The position numbers and the translations under genes were made by a program. The notes beneath the pieces are model-generated. The model did not search any database, was not told the origin of the DNA, and worked only from the letters and a program-made list of their open reading frames with translations. From an uncultured Ruminococcus sp. (GTDB lineage: Bacteria; Bacillota_A; Clostridia; Oscillospirales; Acutalibacteraceae), in the NCBI GenBank assembly GCA_902798605.1, contig CADBXH010000044.1, positions 1 through 13,348 on the forward strand: a stretch of DNA of 13,348 nucleotides. The letters are read 5' to 3'. Positions 1 through 7,790 of this stretch are shown one piece after another. The stretch's first letter is position 1. The number at the start of each line of letters is the position of its first letter.

Positions 1-63
1 GATGCAAACCGTCGACTTTCCTGTGCCGCCCTTGCCCGAAGCAACAACGATAACATTATTCAT
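1..63 (-). CDS. minD: MinD-like ParA-family ATPase, N-terminal fragment
   Basis: Reading leftward from the ATG at 61-63 gives 21 codons before the window ends, so the gene is cut by the edge. The fragment begins with a hydrophobic beta strand (NNVIVVAS) followed by the deviant Walker A motif GKGGTGKST (residues 10-18). Its first lysine (K11) is the signature lysine of the MinD/ParA/Mrp class of membrane- or DNA-positioning ATPases. In MinD this ATPase dimerises on the membrane and places the division site with MinC. An AAGAGGT ribosome binding site lies at 73-79. The position directly downstream of the mreBCD-PBP2 genes, where Clostridia usually have min genes, favours MinD over ParA, Mrp or FlhG, but the fragment alone cannot decide. 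The 154-base gap after mrdA has no clear terminator, so read-through transcription is possible. Confidence 0.65.
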   Translation of the reverse strand, partial: MNNVIVVASGKGGTGKSTVCI

Positions 64-217
64 AATTACAATACCTCTTGTCTATTCTATCACAAATCAG
101 TCAAAAGGGCAACAAATCTAAATGATTTTATCATACAAACTTTCCGCGATTATTTTGGTCATTGTGTATAATTTTTGAACTTTTTTTGGTTGTTTTCGAC
201 TTTTTTTACAAAATATT

Positions 218-2017
218 TCAGTTTGAAGGCTTTTGCTCCCGCTCAAAATACTCATCGAGCAGGTCATTGGCTACCTGCATGGCGTACTTTCCCTTTACGC
301 CGTTTTCGATCACCACCGCTATTGCGACCTCGGGTTTTTCAAACGGCGCGTAACAGATGAACACCGCGTGGTCGGAGCCCGCGTTTTCGGCAGTGCCGGT
401 CTTGGCGGCGATATCGACCTTGTAATCTCCGAAAACAGAGTACGCCGTGCCCTCGTAATCCCTCGCCACGCCGCGCATGGCGTTTTGGACGATTTTCAGA
501 TTCTTTTCTGAGAACGTTGATTTTCGGGCGATTTGCGGCTTGCTGAAATCGCTAATAACTTCGCTGTTGTCATAGCTCGTGATCTTGCTCACAAGGTGGG
601 TTTTTAGCCGCGTGCCGTTGTTCGCGAGAGTCGCGGTATATGTCGCGAGCTGTACGGGAGTAAAGGCGTTGTCGGACTGACCGATAGCCGCCTGAGGGGT
701 GTTGCCCGCCTGCCATTCGCCGCTTTCGCGGCCTGCTAGCATACCCTCCGCCTCGCCGAACTCAACGCCTGTTTTTTTGCCGAGACCGAGCTTTTCGGCA
801 TAGCTGTCGATCCGTTTTATCCCAAGCCTGCGCCCCGTTTCGGCAAAGAACCAGTTGCAGGAGTGGATCATCGCCGACTCAACGTTCTGCGCGCCGTGAT
901 AGTGCATACACTCGACGACGCTTGACGGGTAGTAGTCGTAGTATTTTGTGCAGTAAAATTCCGTTTCTTTTTCTATCACTTTTTCCTCGAGCGCCGCCAG
1001 CGCCACGCACGGCTTGAATACCGAGCCGCAGGCAAAAACGCCGTCAAAAGCTCGGTCGAACATCGGCAGGCTTTCATCCTGCGAAAGCTTTATATAGTAG
1101 TCGCCGTACAGGCTGTATTTATTCAGGTCATAGGTCGGACAGCTCGCCGCCGCGAGCACGGAAAAATCGCGGACGTCGAGCATTACGACCGCGCCCGCAG
1201 AGCAGTCCTCGCCGACGTTCGATTCCGCGTTGAGCTTTGACTGCGCTTCTCCCTCTGCCCTTGCCGCCTTGACGTTTTTTTCAAGGCTGACGGACGCGGT
1301 TTTTTGGAGCTTTTTATCAAGCGTCAGCCAAATGTTGTTCCCGCGCTTAGCAGGGCGCTTTATCTCCTCGGTCATTTCGCCGTCAGGGTCACGAAAAAGG
1401 AGCTTTTCTCCGCTTTTTCCGCGCAGCTCCTTCTCAAACGACGCCTCTATCCCGAACTTGCCGATTTTATCGTTCATACCGTATTCGCCGCTGTCGCAGT
1501 CCTCCTCTGTCACCGCGCCGAGCGCGCCCAAAATATGCGGAGCGAGGGTCGGGTCCTCCGCGCCGCGGACAAGGTACTGCTCAATGCTTACGCCGCTGAG
1601 GTTTTGGATGTGCTCCGCGACCGCGCCGACCGACTCTTTTTTGAGGTTATCCGCAAAAACAAACGGCTCGCCGACGGCAGTCGATTCGGGGATATTTTTA
1701 TTGTAGCTGTTTCCGGTTTTTTTCATCAGCTCGGTCAGCGCTGAAATCGTCTTGTCAAGCCCGCTGCTGTCCGCCGAATTGTTTTGAACGACAACCCTGT
1801 ATCGGGTTTGGTTGACAATCAATCCTTTGCCGTTTTTATCATATATCTGCCCGCGGGCGGGCTCGGATTTTTCCTCCGCCGCACCCGACAGAGAAGCGAG
1901 CTCGCGGTAGCCGTCTCCGCCGATGAGCTGCCAGTTTATCAGCCGCGCGGTAAACAGCGCGAAAAACATCAGGGTAACTGCGATGCAGACGGTGTAGGCG
2001 TTTTTGTACTTCTTCAT
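218..2017 (-). CDS. mrdA: Penicillin-binding protein 2 (elongasome transpeptidase)
   Basis: This 599-residue protein is a class B PBP, the D,D-transpeptidase that cross-links peptidoglycan during side-wall growth with RodA and MreBCD. A short cytoplasmic start is followed by one membrane segment (about residues 9-27). The PBP dimerisation domain follows, with the RGQIYDKNG motif at 55-63 and IGKFGIEASFEKELRG at 185-200. The catalytic domain has all three motifs: SVFK at 332-335 (nucleophile S332), SCN at 386-388 and KTGT at 539-542. The start codon overlaps the mreD stop in an ATGA and has a GGAGG ribosome binding site inside mreD, so translation is coupled. The length is normal to slightly short for PBP2. 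Some Clostridia use class B PBPs of this type (SpoVD-like) in sporulation, but the mreBCD context points to elongation. Confidence 0.93.
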   Translation of the reverse strand: MKKYKNAYTVCIAVTLMFFALFTARLINWQLIGGDGYRELASLSGAAEEKSEPARGQIYDKNGKGLIVNQTRYRVVVQNNSADSSGLDKTISALTELMKKTGNSYNKNIPESTAVGEPFVFADNLKKESVGAVAEHIQNLSGVSIEQYLVRGAEDPTLAPHILGALGAVTEEDCDSGEYGMNDKIGKFGIEASFEKELRGKSGEKLLFRDPDGEMTEEIKRPAKRGNNIWLTLDKKLQKTASVSLEKNVKAARAEGEAQSKLNAESNVGEDCSAGAVVMLDVRDFSVLAAASCPTYDLNKYSLYGDYYIKLSQDESLPMFDRAFDGVFACGSVFKPCVALAALEEKVIEKETEFYCTKYYDYYPSSVVECMHYHGAQNVESAMIHSCNWFFAETGRRLGIKRIDSYAEKLGLGKKTGVEFGEAEGMLAGRESGEWQAGNTPQAAIGQSDNAFTPVQLATYTATLANNGTRLKTHLVSKITSYDNSEVISDFSKPQIARKSTFSEKNLKIVQNAMRGVARDYEGTAYSVFGDYKVDIAAKTGTAENAGSDHAVFICYAPFEKPEVAIAVVIENGVKGKYAMQVANDLLDEYFEREQKPSN

Positions 2018-2517
2018 TTTTCGCCTCCGGTTATCAGCCGGTCAAGAAAATACAGCGGTACCGCGCAGATAAATGTGATGATTATTTTGGATAAACCGTG
2101 CCGCGCAAACAAAACCGCGCTGTCGATTATCCCGTATGAAAACGCGCCAAACAAATAACTCGCCGTTATCACCGCCGCCGCGGAACAGAAAACCAATAAT
2201 AACGCCGCGGGAGGCGTCGGTCTTAGTTTGCTTTGCAAAAGCGAGGGCACGATATAACCGCAAACCGCCAGTGCAAAGGCGTAAAACCCTATGCCGCCCG
2301 ACGACAATATGTCAGCCAAAGCTCCGCAGACCGCGCCGAAAACCACCGAAGCGGCGGCGTCCTCACACGCCGATATAGACAGCGCCGCCGAAATCAAAAG
2401 AAGCGGTCTGCCTCCGAAAAGCTCCGGCAGCAAACTGGCTGTACCGCCAAGCGACGCGATGACCAAAAGCTCAACGGCGATCGCGGTTCTCCTAATGACT
2501 CTGTTGGTTTTTCGCAT
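2014..2517 (-). CDS. mreD: Rod shape-determining membrane protein MreD
   Basis: A 167-residue, strongly hydrophobic protein with about five or six predicted membrane segments (roughly residues 11-33, 37-56, 58-75, 76-94, 102-125 and 142-162). MreD is an integral membrane partner of MreC in the cell-wall elongation complex. MreD sequences are poorly conserved, so the call rests on size, membrane pattern and the place between mreC and mrdA. The start at 2517 has a strong AGGGGAG ribosome binding site lying inside the end of mreC. The two genes overlap by 26 bases, and the stop overlaps the mrdA start in ATGA. Confidence 0.9.
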   Translation of the reverse strand: MRKTNRVIRRTAIAVELLVIASLGGTASLLPELFGGRPLLLISAALSISACEDAAASVVFGAVCGALADILSSGGIGFYAFALAVCGYIVPSLLQSKLRPTPPAALLLVFCSAAAVITASYLFGAFSYGIIDSAVLFARHGLSKIIITFICAVPLYFLDRLITGGEK

Positions 2518-3322
2518 TTATTTCTCCCCTGCCCGAAAAGTCGGTGATGACCGCTACGCTCTCAACGCTTTTTATGTTCTCGTAGGGCTCAATTACGGCA
2601 TACGGCGAGGAGTCGAACATATCTTGCTCAACGCTCGCCACCCTGCCGATGATAAGGCTTTCGGGGTACACGCCGCCCGTGCCGAGGGTCGTTATCAGAT
2701 CGCCCTTTTTAATTTTGTTGTTCTCATCGACCAGCTTCAGCGCGGTTTGGTTTTTGTCGCTCAAGTCAGCCGTTCCGCACACTACGCCCCTGTCGCCCGA
2801 CTGCTTGTCCGCGGCTCCGACATTTAGGCTCGGCGAGAGGACAGTCGTAACATAAGCGGTCACAGGCTCTGCGCGCGTGACCTGCCCGACCAGCCCGTTT
2901 TCGGTGATGACCGCATCGCCCGCCTTTACTCCGTCGGATGATCCTACTCCGATAGAAAACGCGCCGAAGTCGTCATAGGCGTCGCGCGCGATGACCTCGG
3001 CGGGCACCAACTTATAGTCGCGGTTTTTGTGCGAAATTTTAAAATATTCAGTTAGCTTTTCATTTTCTTTTTTTAAGCCGAGGTAATCGACAAGGCGTTG
3101 GCGCAGTTCTGCGTTTTCTTTTTTGAGCGCTGCGACCTCGTCAGTTTCCGCAGAGTCGGGTGTGGATTTTGCCGAAGCAGTCAGGCTCGAGATACCGAGC
3201 GGCAGCAAATTGAGTCCTCCCGAGATAAAGCCCGTTTTGCCCTGCGACAAAACGCCCGTCAGCAATAGGATAACGAGCGTGATGATCAAATATTTAAGGC
3301 TTTTATTTTTGGGCTTTTTCAT
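2492..3322 (-). CDS. mreC: Rod shape-determining protein MreC
   Basis: A 276-residue bitopic protein: basic N-terminus, membrane helix at about 10-26, a coiled coil at about 61-93 rich in Lys/Glu/Leu heptads, then the extracellular beta-rich MreC domain. Family features include the segment [23 protein letters not shown] (about 114-136) and the [16 protein letters not shown] region (216-231). MreC forms filaments outside the membrane and activates PBP2/RodA. The start codon overlaps the mreB stop in ATGA. Its own ribosome binding site is weak (AAGGG about 11 bases upstream), so its translation probably depends on ribosomes finishing mreB. The size is typical. Confidence 0.95.
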   Translation of the reverse strand: MKKPKNKSLKYLIITLVILLLTGVLSQGKTGFISGGLNLLPLGISSLTASAKSTPDSAETDEVAALKKENAELRQRLVDYLGLKKENEKLTEYFKISHKNRDYKLVPAEVIARDAYDDFGAFSIGVGSSDGVKAGDAVITENGLVGQVTRAEPVTAYVTTVLSPSLNVGAADKQSGDRGVVCGTADLSDKNQTALKLVDENNKIKKGDLITTLGTGGVYPESLIIGRVASVEQDMFDSSPYAVIEPYENIKSVESVAVITDFSGRGEINAKNQQSH

Positions 3323-4332
3323 AGCGCGGCCGCCCTTCTGCGCGATTTATGAGGGCGGACGAGCCGCTTGCCCGCGCCGTTTACAACGCAATCGAGCGGA
3401 TTCGGCGCGATTTTTACCGGCATACCCGTCTGCTGCATTATGAGCATATCTATCCCCCTTAGCAGCGCGCCGCCGCCCGTCAGCATTATCCCTCGGTCGA
3501 TGACATCCGCCGAGAGCTCGGGCGGTGTTTTTTCGAGCGTTGTTCTGACCGCGTCGATGATGACCGAGAGCGGATCGCTCAGCGCGGAACGTATCTCCTC
3601 CGCGGTGACGGTGATGTCTTTTGGCAAACCGTCAACCAAATTCCGACCTTTGATGACCATTGACTCTTCGGTGTCACACGGAAACGCCGAGCCGATCTTG
3701 ATCTTAATTTCCTCGGCAGTCCGCTCTCCGATCAGCAGGTTGTATTTTTTCTTGATATAGCTCTGTATCGCCTCGTCAAATTTGTCGCCCGCGACCCTTA
3801 CCGAGCAAGAGGTCACTATGTCGCCGAGCGAGATGACCGCGACCTCGCTGGTTCCTCCGCCAATGTCAACAATAAGGCTTCCGGTGGGCTCGTCCACAGG
3901 CATTTCGGCGCCGATAGCCGCCGCCATGGGTTCTTCGATGAGGTTTACGGGAGGCCTTGCGCCCGCCTGATACGCCGCGTCCTCTACCGCCTTGCGCTCA
4001 ACCTCGGTAACGCCCGTCGGCAGGCATATCACCACCCTTTGGCGGCTCAGAAATCCCGGCTTTACCGAGCTTTTTATAAAGTGCTGCAGCATTTTCGCGG
4101 TCACCATATAGTCGGCGATAACGCCGTCCTTGAGCGGTCTGACGGCTACGATCGAGCCGGGCGTGCGGCCGATCATCTCCTTTGCGCGCGCGCCGACCGC
4201 GAGCACCTCATCTGTGCGGGTATCGACCGCCACAACGGACGGTTCGCGCAAAATAATACCCTTGCCTTTTAAGCAGACAAGGGTGTTGGCTGTTCCGAGG
4301 TCGATACCGATGTCCTTTGAAAACGAAAGCAT
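3319..4332 (-). CDS. mreB: Rod shape-determining actin homologue MreB
   Basis: A 337-residue bacterial actin that forms membrane filaments guiding lateral wall synthesis. ATP-binding motifs are intact: phosphate 1 [13 protein letters not shown] (7-19), phosphate 2 [13 protein letters not shown] (155-167) and the adenosine motif [12 protein letters not shown] (284-295). The start at 4332 has a GGGAG ribosome binding site, and the N-terminus [12 protein letters not shown] matches MreB well. The protein ends in a basic tail ([12 protein letters not shown]). It is the first gene of the mreB-mreC-mreD-mrdA group. The alternative Mbl or MreBH paralogue label is possible, since Clostridia may carry several copies, but linkage to mreCD favours MreB proper. 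Confidence 0.97.
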   Translation of the reverse strand: MLSFSKDIGIDLGTANTLVCLKGKGIILREPSVVAVDTRTDEVLAVGARAKEMIGRTPGSIVAVRPLKDGVIADYMVTAKMLQHFIKSSVKPGFLSRQRVVICLPTGVTEVERKAVEDAAYQAGARPPVNLIEEPMAAAIGAEMPVDEPTGSLIVDIGGGTSEVAVISLGDIVTSCSVRVAGDKFDEAIQSYIKKKYNLLIGERTAEEIKIKIGSAFPCDTEESMVIKGRNLVDGLPKDITVTAEEIRSALSDPLSVIIDAVRTTLEKTPPELSADVIDRGIMLTGGGALLRGIDMLIMQQTGMPVKIAPNPLDCVVNGAGKRLVRPHKSRRRAAAL

Positions 4333-4362
4333 TTTGAATTCTCTCCCTTTTTTAAGAACATC

Positions 4363-4392
4363 ATACTATATCGTTGACGTATAAATTGTCGA
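4363..4392 (-). promoter_or_regulatory. Possible mreB promoter
   Basis: In the 70-base gap between dut and mreB the minus strand reads TCGACA, an 18-base spacer, then TAGTAT, about 30 bases upstream of the mreB start codon. The match to the sigma-A consensus is only moderate. Transcription of mreB from dut or zapA upstream is an equally good possibility, because no terminator is visible in this gap. Confidence 0.3.
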
Positions 4393-4402
4393 AACGTGAT
4401 AT

Positions 4403-4843
4403 TTATTTTCTTCCGCTTGAGCCGAAGCCTCCCTCGCCGCGGGCGGTGTCTGAAAGCTCGTTGACCTCTACTATGTCGGGCGTCAAAACGGGCGCGATGA
4501 CCATCTGAGCCACGCGCTCAAACGGCTCGATAACATAGGGCTTGTCCGAAACATTGCAAAGACCCGCGCAGACCTCGCCGCGGTAGTCGCTGTCGATGAC
4601 GCCGACGCCGTTTGACAGGCAGATTCCGTGCTTGACGCCGAGTCCGCTGCGCGCGTAAAGAAAGGCGGCGCAGGTGTTGTCGGGCAGCTCGATGGCGATA
4701 CCGGTTGGTATAACGGCAAGCTGACCGGGCGCGAGCGTCACGCTCTCATCAATGCAGGCGTAGAGATCCATTCCCGCCGAGCCGTTTGTCGCTCTGTGGG
4801 GGATCTTGGCGTTTTCTTTCAGCTTTTTGATTTTAAGTTCCAT
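4403..4843 (-). CDS. dut: dUTP diphosphatase (trimeric dUTPase)
   Basis: This 146-residue enzyme hydrolyses dUTP to dUMP and pyrophosphate, keeping uracil out of DNA and supplying dUMP for thymidylate synthesis. All five trimeric dUTPase motifs are present: AGMDLYA (23-29), RSGLG (65-69), NGVGVIDSDYRGE (78-90, with catalytic D84 and the uracil-pocket Y87), RVAQ (110-113) and the C-terminal P-loop-like RGEGGFGSSGR (135-145). The start is placed at 4843 because GAAGG lies nine bases before it. An in-frame ATG three codons earlier (4852) abuts that same GAAGG and would leave no spacing. The gene sits between the U32 gene and mreB, with no overlap on either side, and may be transcribed with either. 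Confidence 0.95.
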   Translation of the reverse strand: MELKIKKLKENAKIPHRATNGSAGMDLYACIDESVTLAPGQLAVIPTGIAIELPDNTCAAFLYARSGLGVKHGICLSNGVGVIDSDYRGEVCAGLCNVSDKPYVIEPFERVAQMVIAPVLTPDIVEVNELSDTARGEGGFGSSGRK

Positions 4844-4954
4844 ATAGATCATCCTTCATTTCTTGCAAATTTTGCATAATTATTGCATTTTAAAATTTAT
4901 ATTTCCAAACTGAAATTATCCAGCGGAAAATTAACCGCCGCCAAATTTCAGAAT

Positions 4955-4974
4955 AAGAAAATTGTAATTTTCTT
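4955..4974. repeat. Perfect AT-rich inverted repeat upstream of dut
   Basis: AAGAAAATT, two bases (GT), then AATTTTCTT: nine perfectly complementary bases on each side, in the 168-base AT-rich gap between the U32 gene and dut. No U-tract follows on either strand, so it is not a typical terminator. It could be a protein binding site or simply AT-rich sequence. The rest of this gap shows no gene and no convincing promoter. Confidence 0.4.
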
Positions 4975-5011
4975 CTAAAAAAATAAACCTGTTTTTGACA
5001 TATTGAACAAT

Positions 5012-7075
5012 TCATTCCACACCACGCTTGTATAAACCGCGGGTGAATTTACCGTTTAACATCGAAAAGCGGTTAAAATCGGGGGTTCTTTCCACGTTTT
5101 CCACATAGTTTTCCACAGTGAAGCGGTGAATATCAAAATTTACGGGCAGCTGTTTATATTCCTGCGGAGCAATATAAATCGGAACGCAATTGAGCACCTC
5201 CGTGCAGTTTCCGTCGCATTTCAGGAAAAACCTTTTGCCTTTTCTGTCCGTCATTTTTGACTGATTTTTGCAGGATTTGCAATTTTTACCATCTCCGATG
5301 ACAGGGCAGCTGCGGCAAAGCATAAGCGGCAGGTGTCCGTAGCTGATAATACCGCGTGGGATACTTCCGCCGAGCTGACTTATCCGCTTGAACGTCAGCT
5401 CAAAGCTGAGCTCAACGTCCGTCAAGCCGTATTCCCGAGCCCAGAGCAGGTCGTATGTATTGACAAGGTTCAGCCCGAATCCGCCGTGGAGCGTAAGCCC
5501 GAGCCTTTTTGCCGTGTACAGCGCGCCGATGTTGTGGCAAAGCGCGTCCGTTATGCCGATCTCCTTTGCCCTTTTCAGCTGAGTTTCTATCTGCTCCTCT
5601 CTGCCGAACATCCCGCGCGGGACTTCAACGCCGATGTTATACCCCTCGGTTTTGAGCCGTTCAAGCTCGCGAATATCCGAAAACAGCGGCACAAAAACAA
5701 GCTCATATCCCTTGAACGCAGGGCTGATTTTCGTTCCGCGGACGCTTGCGCGGGTTTTGTCATCGGATTTATTGTACGGAGCAAAATCGCCGCTTATATC
5801 AACTTCGTTTATAGTGTAGTGGTGCGCAGTTCCGCGCAGGCTGTCAAGCTCATCGGTACATTCCCTGCGCAGGGAATTGAGCGCCGAGATAGGTATCGAA
5901 ACATCATCGTCAACCTCTATGTTTATTTCGTTGACATTATAAGCAGTCGAGCCCGTTTTACTTAGCTGGGCTTTGCATTTTTCCGAGCTCAAAGCTACAT
6001 TTTGAGCCTGCTCGCAAATAACGTCCGATTGTTTGGTAACCGTATGCCCGCCGTCGCTGATTTTGAGCGTTGGGTTTTCATTCAGCCTCGCGGTAAACTC
6101 CATTGTAACGGGGATATTTTGGACCTCTTTGTTATACCCCGCGCGGATCTTTGAAAGCAGCTTATCGTCCGCGGACACAACGTCGTCCTTTGTCCGGGTG
6201 CCGAACATACCGCGCCCGATCCTGCCCGTATAATAGCCGTCGGTAAAGCCGGTTCGTGAGAACACCCCGCGCAAAAGCTCAGCCGTTTCATCGCTGACAA
6301 AGCCGAGGTCGCGCTGTTCCCTGCACGCGCTCACTGCCGCGCTGACGTACTCGGGGCGCTTCATCCTGCCCTCGATCTTCGCGGAGGCGACGCCGATCTC
6401 CTCGAGCTCGTTCAGGTACGGGATAATGCTGTTGTCCTTTAGGCTCAGCGCGTACTTGCCCTTGCCGTTAGAAACCGTAAACGGCAGGCGGCAGGTCTGG
6501 GCACAGGCTCCGCGGTTGCCGCTGCGCGATCCGATCATAGCGGAAAAATAGCACTGTCCGCTGACGCTCATACAAAGCGCGCCGTGGACAAAGACCTCGA
6601 GCTCAACGGGGACTTCGGCGGCTTTTTTGATCTCTTCCCTGCTCATCTCGCGCGCCAGAACAACGCGCTTGAACCCGAGCTCATAAAGCGCCCTGACGCC
6701 CGAAGAGGTGTGGACGCTCATCTGGGTAGAGGCGTGCAGAGGCAGGTCGGGAGCGATTCTTTGCGCCAGCCGCGCCACGCCCATATTCTGCACTATCAGC
6801 GCGTCAACGTCCGCCCTTGCGGCTTCGGTTACCGCCTGCTTCAAGTCCTCGAACTCGTCGTCAAAAACTATTGTATTTATCGTCAGATATAATTTAACGC
6901 CGTGGATGTGGCAGTAACGGACAGCGTCGCGCAGCTGCTCAAAATCAAAGTTCTGAGCCGAAGCACGCGCCGAAAAGCTTTTTCCGCCAACATATACGGC
7001 GTCGGCGCCCGAGCGGACGGCGGCGATAACGCTGTCAAAACCTCCCGCGGGCGCTAAGATCTCTATTTGTTTCAT
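5012..7075 (-). CDS. Peptidase U32 family protein with DUF3656-like region, RlhA-like
   Basis: A 687-residue two-part protein of the U32 family. The N-terminal TIM-barrel half begins IEILAPAGGFDSVIAAVRSGADAVYVG. It carries the U32 signature E-x-F-x-H-G-x-L-C-x(6)-C-Y-F-S (about 160-178), with Cys 168, 175, 191 and 195, then SAKIEGRMKRPEYV (231-244). The middle (about 310-420) looks like the DUF3656 region, and a second barrel-like half ends with LPLMLCRSCP and LTDRKGKRF-type segments. Studied relatives include E. coli RlhA (23S rRNA C2501 hydroxylation), TrhP and UbiU/V, which use [4Fe-4S] clusters and prephenate or oxygen-type chemistry, so RNA modification is more likely than proteolysis here. 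An in-frame ATG at 7141 was rejected because it lies inside zapA and the family start is MKQIEI. The start lies one base beyond the zapA stop and lacks a real Shine-Dalgarno, implying coupling. Confidence 0.88.
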   Translation of the reverse strand: MKQIEILAPAGGFDSVIAAVRSGADAVYVGGKSFSARASAQNFDFEQLRDAVRYCHIHGVKLYLTINTIVFDDEFEDLKQAVTEAARADVDALIVQNMGVARLAQRIAPDLPLHASTQMSVHTSSGVRALYELGFKRVVLAREMSREEIKKAAEVPVELEVFVHGALCMSVSGQCYFSAMIGSRSGNRGACAQTCRLPFTVSNGKGKYALSLKDNSIIPYLNELEEIGVASAKIEGRMKRPEYVSAAVSACREQRDLGFVSDETAELLRGVFSRTGFTDGYYTGRIGRGMFGTRTKDDVVSADDKLLSKIRAGYNKEVQNIPVTMEFTARLNENPTLKISDGGHTVTKQSDVICEQAQNVALSSEKCKAQLSKTGSTAYNVNEINIEVDDDVSIPISALNSLRRECTDELDSLRGTAHHYTINEVDISGDFAPYNKSDDKTRASVRGTKISPAFKGYELVFVPLFSDIRELERLKTEGYNIGVEVPRGMFGREEQIETQLKRAKEIGITDALCHNIGALYTAKRLGLTLHGGFGLNLVNTYDLLWAREYGLTDVELSFELTFKRISQLGGSIPRGIISYGHLPLMLCRSCPVIGDGKNCKSCKNQSKMTDRKGKRFFLKCDGNCTEVLNCVPIYIAPQEYKQLPVNFDIHRFTVENYVENVERTPDFNRFSMLNGKFTRGLYKRGVE

Positions 7076-7076
7076 A

Positions 7077-7619
7077 TTACTTTTTAAATTTATTTTTGTT
7101 TTGGTCGTCGTCAAAAAGCGAGACTTGGCGCATAGGCACATAGCCCATTATCTTCTCGTTCTTTTTGTCGCTGACCGCTTTGTTGAACTTCTTTTCGTTA
7201 TCGTTACGCTTATTTTCCCCGTCCTTTTTGAGCCTTTCGTTCTCTTTTGTAAGGGCGGCAAGCTGATCCTCAAGCGCCTTTACGCGCTTTGTGAGCGCGG
7301 TGTTCTCGTTTATAGCATCGGTCAGTCTTTCGCGATAATCGGCGATCCGCTTGTTAAGGTCGTTATTCTTTTTGATAAACTGATCCGCCTTTGCAACAAG
7401 GTCATCGTTTCGGGCTACCGCCTTGTTGCGGTCGTCGCAAAAATCCATCGCCGCGAGGATTGCGCAGTCGCGCACATCGAGCTGATTTGCCGAGCGCGAG
7501 GCGTTAAGTATGCTATCCGACACCTCATCGGCGACCTGACGGACATATTCCTCGCTGTCGGAGGTGATAACGATGTAACTTCTGCCCTCAAGCGAAACGC
7601 TTACTCTTCTTTTTTCCAT
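7077..7619 (-). CDS. zapA: Cell division protein ZapA, long coiled-coil form
   Basis: Residues 4-65 match the ZapA globular domain (RVSVSLEGRSYIVITSDSEEYVRQVADEVSD, then a helix with LAAMDFCDDRNK). ZapA binds and bundles FtsZ at the division ring. The protein is 180 residues, well above the usual 85-110. The extra length is a long charged coiled coil (about 65-155) and a distinct C-terminal peptide, MGYVPMRQVSLFDDD (158-172), followed by a Lys/Asn tail. A GAGGTG ribosome binding site lies five to six bases before the start, and a good promoter lies upstream. It is the first gene of the minus-strand block and is coupled to the U32 gene. Confidence 0.85.
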   Translation of the reverse strand: MEKRRVSVSLEGRSYIVITSDSEEYVRQVADEVSDSILNASRSANQLDVRDCAILAAMDFCDDRNKAVARNDDLVAKADQFIKKNNDLNKRIADYRERLTDAINENTALTKRVKALEDQLAALTKENERLKKDGENKRNDNEKKFNKAVSDKKNEKIMGYVPMRQVSLFDDDQNKNKFKK

Positions 7620-7652
7620 AACGACACCTCATTTTTTATTGATTACATATGT

Positions 7653-7681
7653 ATTTTATCATATTTTTTGTCAAATCACAA
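7653..7681 (-). promoter_or_regulatory. zapA promoter (extended -10)
   Basis: On the minus strand: TTGTGA, 17 bases, TAAAAT, with TG one base before the -10 (TGATAAAAT). The predicted start of transcription is near 7646, giving a leader of about 27 bases that holds the GAGGTG ribosome binding site. A TTGACA lies just inside the spacer but has no good -10 at 16-18 bases. Confidence 0.6.
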
Positions 7682-7735
7682 TAGCGCTGCGCCATTATTC
7701 GACAGGGATAATATTACAATTGTATAACCATTTGC

Positions 7736-7745
7736 CAAACGGTTG
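7736..7745. promoter_or_regulatory. Possible LacI-family operator for the GH13 gene
   Basis: CAAACGGTTG is a near-palindrome with a central CG (CAA and TTG arms and the central C-G pair match, one pair does not). It overlaps the first three bases of the -35 box of the rightward promoter, where a repressor would block polymerase. The shape resembles operators of LacI/GalR-type sugar regulators and CcpA cre sites, but it does not fit the strict cre consensus. No regulator gene is in the window. Confidence 0.3.
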
Positions 7746-7771
7746 AAAAAAACCTCGTTTTATGATAAAAT
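7743..7771 (+). promoter_or_regulatory. Promoter of the GH13 gene (extended -10)
   Basis: TTGAAA at 7743-7748, a 17-base spacer, then TAAAAT at 7766-7771, preceded by TG at -15/-14 (TGATAAAAT). The predicted start of transcription is near 7778, giving a leader of about 70 bases. A weaker alternative (TCGACA, 18 bases, TATAAC) lies upstream at 7699-7728. Confidence 0.65.
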
Positions 7772-7790
7772 GGATTGATTATTTAAGTAG

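Noticed and set aside
84..112. Possible minD promoter on the minus strand: TTGCCC, 17 bases, TAGAAT
   Set aside because: Transcription would start near position 77, inside the AAGAGGT ribosome binding site at 73-79, so the message would lack a usable site.
4992..5024. TTGACA on the plus strand as a promoter
   Set aside because: There is no -10 at a proper distance, and it would run antisense into the U32 gene with no plus-strand gene after it.
5097..5117. Two TTTTCCACA repeats resembling DnaA boxes
   Set aside because: They lie within the U32 coding region and encode the repeated Val-Glu-Asn of VENYVENVE; there are no further boxes and no origin context.
5333..5965. A 210-codon plus-strand open frame opposite the U32 gene
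   Set aside because: It is antisense to a conserved gene and has no family features, so it is a shadow frame.
7076..7141. Longer start for the U32 protein at 7141
   Set aside because: It lies inside the zapA coding region in another frame, and the family N-terminus begins at MKQIEILAPAGG (7075).
7101..7727. A 208-codon plus-strand open frame opposite zapA
   Set aside because: It is antisense to a recognised coiled-coil gene, has no recognisable domain or ribosome binding site, and is explained as a shadow of zapA codon composition.
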